The notes under the pieces are model-generated. The model did not search any database, was not told the origin of the DNA, and saw nothing but the letters and a program-made list of their open reading frames with translations. A DNA stretch of 64,000 nt from the NCBI GenBank assembly GCA_031761405.1, contig JASEVX010000012.1, forward strand, positions 20,212,871 through 20,276,870. Direction: 5' to 3'. This document shows, one piece after another, positions 22,486 to 34,475 of this stretch. This stretch comes from Serripes groenlandicus (Eukaryota; Mollusca; Bivalvia; Cardiida; Cardiidae). Made by a program: the position numbers and the translations under genes. Position 1 is the first letter of the stretch, and each line of letters begins with the position of its first letter.

Positions 22486-24650
22486 TACGGTGTTAAATGC
22501 TCGTGGAATCGAAGTAACACTTTTAAAACCGAGCTCCCTATACCCAGAACACTATACTTTGGCAGATCGATTGTTTATTTACACCTTTGTGTGAATTCGT
22601 GATAACTCGTACATGTGATAATTTGATATATCCGTTTAATTCGCACCAATTCCTGGAACGGTTTGTCATTTTGAAAAAAGCATTTCAGCAGATCTGTTGA
22701 TATGATTGCATCAATTGCTTGTTTTCAAAATTAAACGGTACAGTAAGAATTGAATTACGAATCTGAGTTTCTGATAAACATTTCAGTACAGTCGAATTAC
22801 AAAGATGATAATACATAAACGAATTAAGCAGAAATTGAAGGATACATCGAATACGACGATAACTAGAAGTAATTTATTTGTCGCTTATGACTTCGAGTTA
22901 TCGTGAGTCCACTGTACATGATATAAGAATCAACGTCTTTGCTCTACTTGTGTCAATACTACTTTGTCACAAGTGAACATGTACATAGTTTTATATAATT
23001 TAAGTTGTTTAACAAGGGATAATAAACGAATTCATCTAGTCAATTTATTATGTTTGCAACGGAAGTTAGATCAGGTAATATTGTGTGTCAGCTTAAGGAC
23101 ACTGACAGTTGTAAATAACTTCGATTACATGGGCTCTAACGTAGGATTTTATAATCAGATTTTGTATAAATATGATATAATGTGTCTTACTATTGATGCA
23201 AAATCATCAACGTATCTGTTTCCCTGATAGCTATTGCAGTTTGGACATTAGTTTCGTAGTAAATGACTATTAATACATTGTGAGAAAGGAAGATATTGTT
23301 CTTAAAGAGCAATTTTTCCTTTTCGCAAAATGTTTTCAATATTGTGTCAATATGTACTCTATCAGCTAAATAGTATGAAGATAATTGTAAACATTATTAG
23401 ATCTAAGATTGTATTTTTGCGAATGATATGTTGATGCATTGAAAGCAAAAAGATAATTTATTTTATTTATATGATATTACATTGTGTGTGTTAAGATTTC
23501 CGTAATTTAAATATTTCACATACAATTAGAATTTTCTTTTACTTCATTTTTCAAAAACTTTTTCGCAAATCTTTGGTATTTAACAAACCAAATATTCTAA
23601 AGTCCGTCTTTTTAAAGAAAACATAGCAGACCAATATTTTTGATATTGTTCAAAAACACATGCACTTTCAGAGTCATAACCTATTTAAATGCCGAATCAC
23701 ATAGCGTCCAAAGTACTAAATATCAGCAATCCATCGAATGCTGTACGTACGTAACGAATGGCCAGCGAAAATCATAACGTAGCGTGCTGTGAACGGTAAC
23801 GTAACGTGTCTCCACTGGCCAATATATCCGCTTTCCAAATATTTGTCGTCGATTTGATGCTTCCCCTGCGAATTTCGTGTATAAGACGCATCAAAATCCA
23901 GCGCGTGTGCGTTCTGTCTTAGTTCACGCTGTGGCTGGTAAAAGCTACCATATTAAACACGCATGTTTCTATGTTGATAATCTTTACTCTCTGTAATACC
24001 TTTTTTCGCGTCAATGGCAATATTGAGATTTTGTAAATGAGCTGATGCTCAAGAGCGCCGTCTATTAAACGTTTGTAAATATATTTCTCAGATTATTTTG
24101 TAATGGCAGATTATGCAATATATACATGTATATATGCATTATCACCACATTCAAGCACAGTTGATAAGTTCTCGCTAAATATTAATGATTTTCAATATAT
24201 TTCAACATTGCATATTGTAGAGCCATCTGAGTGTTCGGACTAATATATTGTCCAAACATAATAACTTGTAAAACAACAACATTGAATGGAATAACATTGA
24301 TGAACAGTATAGTTATAACAGTATATATCGGATAAGCAAAAGGCTGATTTATTTATGAATTTAAAAACTCCGACAACAGACTAAAAACATAACTAGTTAC
24401 AGTATTGAATCTAAAATGAAAGTGCTGAAGGCACAAACGTTGCGCGTGTCTCAAGTCAAAAAGGCTAAGGCGAGCCATCCGCTACTAAGTCAGACATTAA
24501 AACAATAAAGAAATGCTGTAGACTCAAATGCAAACTCTTTAGCTAAGCAAATGTCACGGATTACATAGTTATGAACAGAATTGAGAAAAAAAAATTGTTC
24601 CAAGGAAAAAAAGGCTTATTATTATGTTACAGCGTGTGGCAATTAGATTG
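22486..24650. other. 3' flank of gene B, no gene seen
   Basis: One copy of the family downstream block lies at 23400-23460 (GCGAATGATATGTTGATGCA, TTGAAAGCAAA). A CpG-rich patch at about 23680-23960 has no recognised content. The frame at 22964-23227 (87 codons) has no domain I recognise and no sign of splicing or family support. Confidence 0.45.
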
Positions 24651-24659
24651 ATAATTGTG

Positions 24660-25010
24660 AGATATCTAGTATAAGGCGAAACTTCCCCGCCCCCTGGAGG
24701 GAATTCCTTTCGACCATCAACATGGCTCGAAGGAATTTGTTTCTAGGGTCACGCTAGGAACATTTATACAATAATAAACTAGGGAATAGTTTTTCTTTCG
24801 GTTGCCATGAAAATCAGAATACTGCATGGATCCAAATTTGAAGGAATTTTGGTGAGTACATTCAGAGGATGATATTTGTTTATATGTATACATTTATTAT
24901 CGTCGTAAACATATTTTTTTGCAATAACGAACAAGTAATACAACTTTATATTTTCCCAGATACAACCAATCTGCAGCTGCAGAATTTGACAACATCTTGG
25001 CACAAAAATG
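24660..25010. repeat. Single units of the 50.6-kb and 10.6-kb repeat families
   Basis: 24680-24770 ('CCCCCTGGAGGGAATTCC', 'CAACATGGCTCGAAGGAATT', 'GGTCACGCTAGGAACATTT') is one unit of the array at 50590-51165. 24955-25005 ('ACAACCAATCTGCAGCTGC') is a unit related to 10480-11060. Confidence 0.5.
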
Positions 25011-25359
25011 AACAATTTTTGTAAATGAAAGTGTAATAATTTGATATGGTTAAAAACAGTATGGCAAAAGACAAAGTTCTCATTAAGTGAGGTTTGTCCT
25101 TTTGTTCCTATGTTTCAAATGTATTTTGCTACAGCGGTGTCAAAAGACGTCTGTTTGAGAGAAGATAAGTTAATAAGAAACTTAAGTTGTATGAATTTAG
25201 TTTATATGCGAAAGAAAGAACTACTTTGTCAAGTAGATTATTTTAGAAAATTGAGATGTACCTTTTCTTCTAAAAGAAGCGATTTCTTGTCGGAAAACGG
25301 GTAGTATAGATGTGCGAGATAACATTACACTCAACCAAAAACTAAAGTTTATCAATTTA

Positions 25360-25800
25360 TTTTGAAAAGAAACTTATTATCGGATGAAGTGTTAGAGAGT
25401 GTACAACATTTTACATATTTATGGAAACATTTGTTTGGTTGCAAAATGTTCGTTGTTACGAAGACCCATTCGCTTCTTACGCACTCGGTGACCTTTTCAT
25501 ATGTTTTATTTCAAAGTCTGGTAGGATCAGTTTTAAACTATAACGCATCCATTTTGGGAAATGGAACATGTTGAGATATATAAACAGTATATTTCTATGA
25601 AAAGATGTTCACATATTGATTCATTATATGGTGATTTGAATTTAAGTTAAGAATCTAATATTGAGTAAACATGTGCTAATCCTTTTATTGATAAAATATA
25701 TAAAATGATGTTTATCGACGAGAACAAATAATATCACTTATACTTGTGCTAACTGGGCTTATGATATAATACAAACATTGAATACAATATATGGATGAAT
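25360..25800 (+). mobile_element. LINE C-terminal fragment
   Basis: The plus-strand frame reads LLSDEVLESVQHFTYLWKHL and SLVGSVLNYNASILGN, the region after the RT in CR1/L2-like LINEs, with CANWAYDII further on after stops. It resembles 18340-18800. It is inactive. Confidence 0.55.
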
Positions 25801-25999
25801 GGAACCTCGACAGAAGCAACCTATAAGCAACTAAATCAAGGTATATTAGACCAATGCAAATAAAGATGTGGTACACATAATAAACATTTTCAATCGATTT
25901 CAAAGCAAATGACATCATATTTCATCAAGCTCTATGTCTATTTACCAGAGACTTAACCAGTTCTCGTGCATTTTGATGGGAAAAGTCACAAAAGGCAGA

Positions 26000-26120
26000 A
26001 CCCGCTTATCATGGGATTCTAACCCGGATCTTTTGGAACGAAGGACCCACGTTCTTCCACTGCACCACAATCTGTTATACTTATCTCTGATACCACGGGG
26101 GATATGTGTTAATTGCATTT
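26000..26120 (-). mobile_element. tRNA-headed SINE remnant
   Basis: 'AACCCGCTTATCATGGGATTCTAACCCGGATCTTTTGGAACGAAGG' followed by 'CACTGCACCACAATCTG' reads as a reversed tRNA-like head. A tail-like block with 'GTGATATAACTGAACAGTTGTTGAAAGCGG' lies at 26282. Confidence 0.5.
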
Positions 26121-26399
26121 CTGGATTAAAGGTTAAAAACCCCGGTGGGTCATATGAAATAGTTAAAAAATGATATTTGCATTCCTTCTTCAGCACTCAG
26201 GGATGTGAGCTCAACATTACGACCGACTTGCTGATGTCAGAATCAACAGACTAGCAGACATGACAACTTACACAAAAACGCAGTGATATAACTGAACAGT
26301 TGTTGAAAGCGGTGTGAAACACCACACAAAGCATACCTAGCATGTCTTATAGCTTATGTTTAAATATCGAATTCATGGAACGGAAAAACGAAGAGGTGT

Positions 26400-27240
26400 T
26401 AAGGCTTGATTCGATAAAAAACACCTTTTATATATGCTACCTCACGTCACTCCTACTGATAAGATTATGTATTAAGTCCATAATAAACAAACGTTGACAA
26501 GTTGTACCTGTGTAACACTTTTTCTTTGAAAAATTTGAAATTCAAGATTTTACAGTTTTCTCACATGGATAGAACTCTGGCAAATCCAAGTATTGACTCA
26601 TTTGCGAATAACGTTGTGGGGTAATCATTTGGACTGAAACGCTGGTGTCAAGATTAACCTAACAGTAGAACTGGTTACGTACAAATGAACTTAAACATTG
26701 TGGAAATCTGCGTAAAACAACATACAAACAAAAAAACGCTGATTTGCAGAAAAAGTATGAACAAAACTAACTTTTTTCTCTGATGAACACAACTTGTATG
26801 TATGAAAGTCCATGTCTATATAATTAGCAAGAGAACCGCATGTGGGTGCTGGACGCTCGTCTTGTTTTATCATTTTACACTTTATTTATTTTATGAATAA
26901 AATATTCAAATTTTGTAATATAACATCAATATCACACAACTGCTACTTCTCAAGTATCAACACAAGATTTACATATAAATATAAATCCAAGTTCATATAC
27001 TTGATAAGGAAGATCTTCATGTCTGAAAGATGGCTGTCACAATCTGTCAATAACATAAGCTCAGGCTTTGTGTGTATCAGGCTTTGTGTATGAACAGCCA
27101 AATGAGATAAGCTAATACATGCCTGTTGACAAATCACTATATAATTGACAAATATATCATTTGTATTTCGAAAGAAATGGCTAGTTCAATAGTGTAAGCT
27201 TTTGCACATGCAGTTGACGTAGTTGTGTACACATTATGAT
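26400..27240. other. Intergenic stretch, no gene seen
   Basis: The stretch is AT-rich with no recognisable exon. The overlapping frames at 26691-26873, 26842-27093 and 26943-27137 are mutually exclusive and featureless. Confidence 0.4.
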
Positions 27241-27800
27241 ACTAAATGTAAAAACTATAAAATCCTTTACTCCATGAGCCCCAAACACAATCAGACGAAA
27301 AAGTAAGGATAAATATGTTTATACATACTTAATTATGTTATACCACTTCATCAATTGTAACTAAAAATCAAAATAAAAACACTCTATAATAAAATATTTC
27401 GGCAATAGGCCTTCTTCAAGTTATATTTAACAAAGATCACACACTATGTAGCGTTCATTCTTGAAACTATTGAACATGAAGACTAACATAATGATTCCAT
27501 TGAATATTTAACCATTTTAGTAATTATTTTACAATAATTATTTTCAGTAATAGTGATCTGGACCTCCAACCCATGAGCCTGAAACACTAACTTATCCAAA
27601 GATATTCTGAAATATTTATCACAATCTGGTTACAGTATGTCAACTGCAATTACAGATATTGCATGTATTAATGTTTTCCTATTCTTAGTAACGTTGAGCT
27701 TGATCCAAATACCCCCAAAACACAATCACAAAATCTGTGTCTGTCATGAGTGTGTTTCAACAATCCATTCAATGCATTTATAGTACATAACACATTTATG
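27240..27800. repeat. Degenerate repeats around a CCATGAGCC...AAACAC motif
   Basis: Related blocks occur near 27272 (CTCCATGAGCCCCAAACACA), 27555 (GACCTCCAACCCATGAGCCT) and 27695 (CTTGATCCAAATACCCCCAA). A stem-like 'GGCAATAGGCCTTCTTCAAG' lies at 27402. In many animals similar ends belong to retroelement 3' regions; here this is only suggestive. Confidence 0.35.
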
Positions 27801-28228
27801 TTACTGGTACAATGCATACTTCATTATATTGTTTATGTGATAGTTAACAAGCTTTTCTAGTTTCAAAGTGATAGCTTTGATAGTTTTCATGTTAGTGACA
27901 ACAATAGCTCATTAGCTCATCTGTTTTTCAAAACATTCAGACGAACTCAATACGAGGCTGTGATGGGCTAGTGAACAATCTGACCAGAGTCTTTATCATC
28001 CTCATTTTACACGTACATAGATGCACATTCTGACAAACAACAAATAAATGGAAGCCCCACTTGTTTCATGTCAATATTTTTTTATATAATGTCAAAGCGG
28101 AATGTAATTTAGTCCCTAAATCGCTAAACGTGCCTCTTAAATATATATAATTAGTTGTGTTCAATGATATGCTAACAGGACTTGAAAATGACACGTGGCA
28201 TATAACTGTGTCGCTTATAAATACACGT

Positions 28229-28912
28229 CGTTACATATGAACATGGATTGAAACAAAACAAAACTTCTGTTTTGTCACAATGTGTTTAAAAAGTATCCGC
28301 TGTAGATACGTCAATATTTGTAATTAGGCGGGAACAGATTTAGGACGACTTGAGATACGCCACACGAAAACATTTAGAGTTATGCAATTGTTTGCAATTA
28401 CGACCATATTGTAAATACAGATGTATAAGCGGTGCTACAAGAGAACCAACTTTATTGTATTTGTTATACGTTTGAAGAAAAAACCTGTCTGCACAGGCAC
28501 AACCAAGGAACTCAAACACTTTTACTGTTTGACAGAAGTTCCATGATACTTTCTTTGACCTATTGCCAAGCAATGCTCAGATTGTGTGGTTATGATGGTT
28601 GATAGTGTGTGTTTGCGCTGGCTCATCTGGATATACACTGACGATAAATGCCCAACAGTTGGTCATCGCCTAATGTTACCTTTCTCTAACGGCTTCCGCG
28701 ATGGTTTCAAGACTAGATGCCAAATGGGGACCAGACTGTGTGGAGACAACACTCACGAATGGCATTTTGCATGTGACGTGGCCATTCATAGAAAGAAAAA
28801 GTGGCCAACTGTATAAGACCTTGGAATTGTGTACTTAACAACGCAATGATAACACAAAAAATCCACAAACATATGAAATGTGACAACTACGAGTATCAAG
28901 TTGAGGTACAAT
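28229..28912. repeat. Upstream block of gene C, extra copy
   Basis: It is nearly identical to 29060-29755, with an offset of about 831 bp, from the GTTACATATGAACATGGATT start through ATTTTGCATGTGACGTGG to 'ACAACTACGAGTATCAAGTTGAG'. It then joins at about 28915 to a copy of gene C intron 2 (28915-29045 matches 30862-31000). It is therefore a partial duplicate of the C gene front whose promoter and exons 1-2 were deleted. Confidence 0.75.
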
Positions 28913-29059
28913 ACAACTAAGTGTATTGGTGTGGATTGACTTGATTAATATCATTAACTCTATTCTAGATCTATCGAGTCTTTAGTTCATATCTGTTACA
29001 TTTTCATCATCCACGTTAACAACATTACTAATACATGTCGTATATCTGGTACATACGTC

Positions 29060-29755
29060 GTTACATATGAACATGGATTGAAACAAAAAAACATATCTGT
29101 TTTTTCACAATGTGTTTAAAAAGTATCCGCTGCAGATACGTCAAAATTTGTCAGTAGGTGGTAAAGGATTTAGGACGACTTGAGATACGCCACACGAAAG
29201 ACATTTAGAGTTATGCAATTGTTGGCAATTACGAACATATTGTAAATACATACACACATATATATAAGCGGTGCTCCAGGAGAACCAAATTTATTGTATT
29301 TGTTACACGTTTGAAGAAAAAACCTGCCTGCACAGACACACCCAAGTACCTCAAAAACTTATACTGTTTGACAGAAGTTCCTTGATACTTTATTTGACCC
29401 ATTGCCAAGCAATGCCCAGATTGTGCGGTTATGATGGCTGATAGTGTGTGTTTGCGCTGGCTCATCTGGATATACACTGACGATAAATGCCCAACGGTTG
29501 GTCATCGCAGAGCGTCGCTTAATTTTCCTTTCGCTAAAGGCTTCCGCGATGTTTGCAAGACTAGATGCCAAATGAGGACCAGACTGTGCGGAGACAACAA
29601 TCACGAATGGCATTTTGCATGTGACGTGGCCATCTATAGAAAAACAAAGTGGCCTACGGTATTAGACTTTGGAATTGTGTACTTAACAACGCAATGATAA
29701 CAAATAAAGCCCCACAAACATACGAAATGTGACAACTCAGAGTATCAAGTTGAGT
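29060..29755. repeat. Upstream block of gene C, proximal copy
   Basis: This block directly precedes the C promoter. The part 29395-29690 recurs upstream of gene E (52930-53225). Open frames on both strands here are shared repeat sequence rather than a gene. Confidence 0.65.
29612..29629 (+). promoter_or_regulatory. Conserved upstream element (gene C)
   Basis: ATTTTGCATGTGACGTGG differs at one base from the blocks upstream of genes B and D. Confidence 0.4.
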
Positions 29756-29777
29756 AATTTTATTACCGCAGGAATAT

Positions 29778-29820
29778 ACATTTAAATCGACAAAATATAA
29801 CGGTTTACAGTAGAACTAAA
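29778..29820 (+). promoter_or_regulatory. Core promoter of pseudogene C
   Basis: ACATTTAAA lies about 30 bp before CAGTAGAACTAAA. The first A/T of the TATA-like box is changed compared with gene D (ATATTTAAA). Confidence 0.45.
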
Positions 29821-30268
29821 CCATTTGTTGACAGAATAAGGCATCATTAAACCTGTCAAACCGAATTTCTCTGATAACCATTCTTCTTTTGGTATGCTGC
29901 ATTTTACATAAAGGAAAGTTATTTATTTTATAAGACGAAATATCGCATTTTACTTTTAAGAAAATGATTTATATCTACTGCGTCCGCTCTATTATAGTAA
30001 CTAAATCGAGTTTAATCGAATAAGTATTTATTACGAACCTATTTGGTTTTGGAATTTGAAATTATTAATTTAATCAAAAAGATGACTCACCGCATTGATT
30101 TTATTTAGAAAGGATGATATCTACCGTTACCAAACGATAACAAATAATACATCGATTTGATTAGAGCATACTTCAGGCATGGACATCCTATGTAAAACTA
30201 AATCATTAGAAATGAATATGTGTTAAGATTAGTATAAATGGTATATACTTCTTAATCCATCTATGTAG

Positions 30269-30476
30269 CTGATGCCATTAGTTGGACGGATGTCAAATGC
30301 CCAATTGCTATACCAGAAGATGCACTTAAGGAAAACCTACATGTGTTCTTGGCGGATAACAGTCCGTCTGGATATACAATTTTAACCAAGAATGTCACTT
30401 CTTCTAATGAAATACTTAGTTCTGCCACAACACTCGACTACAAGAATAATGATGAAGCATATTCTTTAGAGATCAT
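30269..30476 (+). pseudogene. Pseudogene C exon 2 (open frame)
   Basis: It is the best preserved part of C. C at KCPIAIP and the LDYKN motif align with C30 and LDYES of gene D. Its intact frame suggests recent loss of function or purifying constraint until recently. Confidence 0.7.
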
Positions 30477-30861
30477 GTACGTGTGGTATGTCATTAAATA
30501 AAACCGAGTGTAAGCGAAATTTATCGATTAAGGATGAAGATGTACAGATTTACTATGAACAACAATTGGAATGAAGCATTATCTGACTCACTGTTATTTT
30601 AAGAGCAGATATCCTAAGAAAATATATTTAATTTTTCAAAACGATATAAAGTCATATAAACCCTTACAGTTACTCGGAAAGAGAGCTGAGCACACCACTA
30701 CTAATGCAACCTACGGAATTAAGCTGAATAAACAAGTCATTAAAAGATATATTCGACTCATGAAAAGCAATAACAAAAGCTGCTTTAATCACAATGTATC
30801 GTCAGTTAAATCAGAAGCCATTAATTTCAACGATCGTATTATGTGTTAAGCCTTTTCCCAT

Positions 30862-31000
30862 AACTTAAAGTGTATTGGGATGTGTTGATTGACTTGTTTA
30901 ATATCATTAACTCTATTCTAGATCTACCGAGTCTTTGGTTCATATCTGTTACATTTTCATCATCCGCGTTAACAACATTACCAATGCATGTCGTATATCT
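30862..31000. repeat. Intron 2 segment of C, source of the 28915-29045 copy
   Basis: 'TGATTGACTTGTTTAATATC', 'TCTATTCTAGATCTACCGAG' and 'TCATCATCCGCGTTAACAAC' are matched at 28930-29045 with few changes. Confidence 0.7.
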
Positions 31001-31664
31001 GGTTTGGTGTGTTTTTAGAGCACAGTATGACTCGGGTCCGATTACAATGTATCGGTGTTTAGTAGCATTACCTCTATTTTCTTAATATTTCCGTAAATTT
31101 GTCTTCCATAAATATGGAGTTTGTTTGTCGTTTTATGTATATGTTGGTGAGTATGAAAAAGCATAAGTAAAGATTCAACGTATGATTAAGTCTTATGAAA
31201 TCGTGACTATAGATACTTATATGATTTATATTTGATGGCTACCTGAAAAGGTTGGTAAAAGGATGAATGTCGACCATTTGGCGAGACAGTGATAAGTTAC
31301 TAAAGCTGATTCAGATAATGTTCATCGTGAACAAAACCAAAATCATTTATTTCCTCTATATCACGAGCTTTGGAATAGTAAATCAGTCTGTTTTACATTA
31401 AGACCGTTAGTATTTTAGTTTGATTGATTGTTTCCATGTATTAAAGATAAATTGATTTGACTAATATTCGAGAATAATTCATTAAATAATATTGTAATTT
31501 CATGTCTGCTGCAATTTATACATACACTGATATATAATGTGTTTTTAAGTAACATTTAAACGCACAGAACACATGCAAGTGCTATTTTCGAAACGTTTCA
31601 AGACATTACATTCTTTCCAATTTTCACATTTCTTTTTTATTATGTTTTATGAGGGATTTACGCC

Positions 31665-31822
31665 TCTTTCAACATTATTTCAGTAGGTAAACAAACCAGT
31701 ACTATGCTAGTAAATTTGCCTTGCTCAAGGGCACTCCAACATGAGCCTCGTGCCGCGACCGGGGATCGAACCAGGGACACCTAGTTTCAATCCCCGATGC
31801 TAACCACTCGACCACGGCGGAT
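31665..31822 (-). mobile_element. tRNA-headed SINE in intron 2 of pseudogene C
   Basis: On the minus strand the head reads TGGTCGAGTGGTTAG (A box), then GGTTCGATCCCCGG (B box) near 31756-31769, then 'GCCCTTGAGCAAGGC' and 'GCATAGTACTGGTTTGTTTA'. The tail has GGCGTAAATCCCT. The best pol III boxes in the window, but without a tRNA acceptor stem. Confidence 0.7.
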
Positions 31823-32450
31823 TCCTTCCTTGAATTAAACAAAATTTGCAAAATAAGCATTTATCGCTCTCTAAGCCGAAGAGGTTTCATCCGATATTCA
31901 CTAAACTGTGTAAACATGTTTATTGGCATACTGCTTAGATCAAGTTGGATAATCGGATAAATCGCCGAAGGCTTTTTGGCGGTTTCTGTCTAAAATTAAC
32001 AAAAGATTAGCAAAATAGGTATGGTCAGTTGTTTTCTTTAAAAGTTCTTATCCAATCTAAATGAAACTCCATTTGAGTTTGTAAGGGTATAACATATCGG
32101 TTGTGCTTACAAACTGGCCAAATCACTGATGTCGTTCCAGAGATATGCATCCCTGAAGAGCGTATTTTGTAACAGTTTTTTACTCTTGTTTGTTTGCGAT
32201 CATATCACAGAGATTATCCCAAACGACACATTTCACGGTAACAGCAATTTGATGTTTATTAAAATAATGTGTGATTTGCTTCTTTATAGAAATTTGAAAT
32301 CATTTTCGTGTATTTTATCATAATCAGATACGTTTTAAAAACGGGAAATACGCATTCAAGATAAATTTTAAATTTAGGTCTGAATAACTTCAGCGGTAAA
32401 AACTGTTTTATAATAATTATCAAAGTAGCATGATCTGGCATTGTTTTCAG

Positions 32451-32591
32451 GGCTTTTAATAACACAGTCACAGGAACACCCCCAAAACGTTAGTATGACA
32501 TGTGTAGTACAAGTCATTGCTGTTCACGACAAACAACCACAGTTTGATAAGTAATTGTACTCGGTAAACATTCCAAACGATGTTGCAAACG
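32451..32591 (+). pseudogene. Pseudogene C exon 3 (frameshift plus stop)
   Basis: It keeps the acceptor TTGTTTTCAG and donor GTGAGG, but with one inserted base and an in-frame TAA. The cadherin linker is altered to AVHDKQP. Confidence 0.75.
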
Positions 32592-32599
32592 GTGAGGAT

Positions 32600-34048
32600 A
32601 TTACTTGAACATATGTTGTTTTCTTTTACGGACAATATATCACAAAATAACTCTTTGTTTGAGATTTTAGAATATTATCTGGGTTCTTTTTTAATTACAA
32701 AAGTGTGGCATAACTCACAGTTGAAATAATCAAATTAAGCATTGACATGTATTGTTACTAGTATAAAATACAGCGCGAAATTGAAGAAAGATTATTGAAT
32801 TAAAGCATGTAGACACCTCTACAGCAGATGCCTTTAAAAAACATTGTGACCAAAATGTAAAATACTTAATAGGAGCACCTTTTATTTTTACCACAATGTT
32901 TTCAACAATGTTTTTAGAGGTTTTTATTATCTGTCTTTTCAAAGCCGTCTGTTGTAGATTTGTTGCAATGGGAAAGGGTTTATAAATATGAAAACGAAAT
33001 CAATTTTCCAACGGTACATATATTAAAGTATTATAATGTAGTAATATGTCGGATTTTATGACGTGGTTACCGATGAAGCGTTTGTCGTTAAGTATTCATG
33101 TTGTCTTTAGCAACTTACGGCTTATGAAAGCAATCTGTGAAACAGAGAAATGGCTAAACAATAAGCAAAAGCAACTTTGTATCAAAAATATACTTCCACT
33201 ATTATAGATACCCTTTCTTCGAGTAGTTTTGAAACAGGCGTCTCTAAATAGAATTTATCATCTAAAGTGTTAAACTTAGTAAGGTAATGTCAAACATAAT
33301 CGGATCTAAGACTTTATTTTTGCGAATGATATGTTGATGCATTGATATCGAAAATATTGAGAATTTTTAATGTGTGTGTTTTTAATTTGTGTTTTAAGAT
33401 TTTTCTGAATGTTTTGTAGCTTTCTGATTTTTTTTTGATTTTTTTTCTACAGCAATTTCTTCAGAGTATTCAAATTATGAGCAGTTATGCAAACACTAAT
33501 TTCTGGCGATTTTTAAACAGCTAACAAATCTGGTCTGAGCGCTCTTCACGAGTTTCAATAACGACTTGGTCAACAATCTTTTCAACGATTGACCAAAATC
33601 GTTGTAACAGCTGTCATACATGTTCACTAAGAGGAATAAATATATAGCTTGACTTTTAACAATATGAAGATAATGCCAACCTAAAACTTTATTTTTGCGA
33701 ATGATTTGTTGATACATTGATAGCAATAAAAATATAATTGTATTTATATTCACAACCGTGTGTTAAGTAATAGAATATTTTCTGAATTTTAAACTTTTCT
33801 TATAATAAAGTCCAATCTTGTGTTATCTTTCCTGTTTATACCAATTTATGCTGTAGTTGAACATTTGGCTGACGTGAAGCTCATTCTTACACAACCTGTT
33901 ATGTTTAGTCATCCGAACTATTCGAGCAGTTGCTACTGCAGCAAAGTTAACTACTTGTTTTAATGATATTGTGTGTGCACATACTATTACAAATACCGTT
34001 CGGACCTCAATCAATAAAACATTATTGTTTAATTTGATATCACAATAG
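32600..34048. other. 3' flank of pseudogene C, no gene seen
   Basis: Family downstream repeats lie at about 33320-33350 and 33690-33725, with 'CTGTCATACATGTTCACTAA' near 33610. No exon 4 or 5 was found. Confidence 0.5.

Positions 34049-34080
<32 letters not shown>
34049..34080. repeat. (TA)n microsatellite
   Basis: A run of about 30 bases of TA dinucleotides with one interruption is read directly. Confidence 0.9.
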
Positions 34081-34139
34081 CATATAGTGGTAAGTACTTA
34101 GGTAATTTGATTCGAAAATTGCTGAAGTAATTTATCTGT

Positions 34140-34475
34140 CCTAGACGTCCCCGATCCTGTGAGAGAACTGATATTGTTATAAGGTATGGAGTTTTACGCC
34201 ACTTTCAACAGTATTTCTGACATATCACGAATTATCAGAACTACTAGTAAGTTAACCCTGACACAATCATATCAGTCATTATTTAATCCCCGCAACACTG
34301 CACATTTCCTAGTCTAGTACTGGTTTGTTTACACAGGGATAATGCGCATGAACTGTCGCTCTGATATAACTGAACATAAACATTTAAATATCTTTGGTAT
34401 GACCAGACGAGGGAATAAACCAGGGTACCCCGCTCTCAAGGCAGTCGCTGTATAAACTGCACCTTTGAGGCGGTT
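34140..34475 (-). mobile_element. SINE (minus orientation), partial
   Basis: 'GTCCCCGATCCTGTGAGAGAAC...TTTACGCCACTTTCAACAGTATTTC...TATCACG' matches the SINEs at 4200 and 47765. The 34420-34475 part ('GGTACCCCGCTCTCAAGGCA') resembles a reversed tRNA head. Confidence 0.5.

Larger units (their letters stand above)
29853..32591 (+). pseudogene. Gene C: mini-cadherin pseudogene, exons 1-3 only
   Basis: Exon 1 remnant (29853-29913) has CTG where B and D have ATG, and its donor reads GAAAGT instead of GTAAGT. Exon 2 (30269-30476) is open and reads TWDV-like: ISWTDVKCPIAIPEDALKEN through TTLDYKNNDEAYSLEIM. It lacks about seven codons relative to gene D and keeps AG and GTACGT borders. Exon 3 (32451-32591) has an extra base in the ACACCCCCAAAACG tract and a TAA in place of CAA (DK-stop-LYS). 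Exons 4 and 5 were not found between 32.6 and 40.4 kb. By its introns and exon 3 it is the sister of gene E. Confidence 0.8.
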
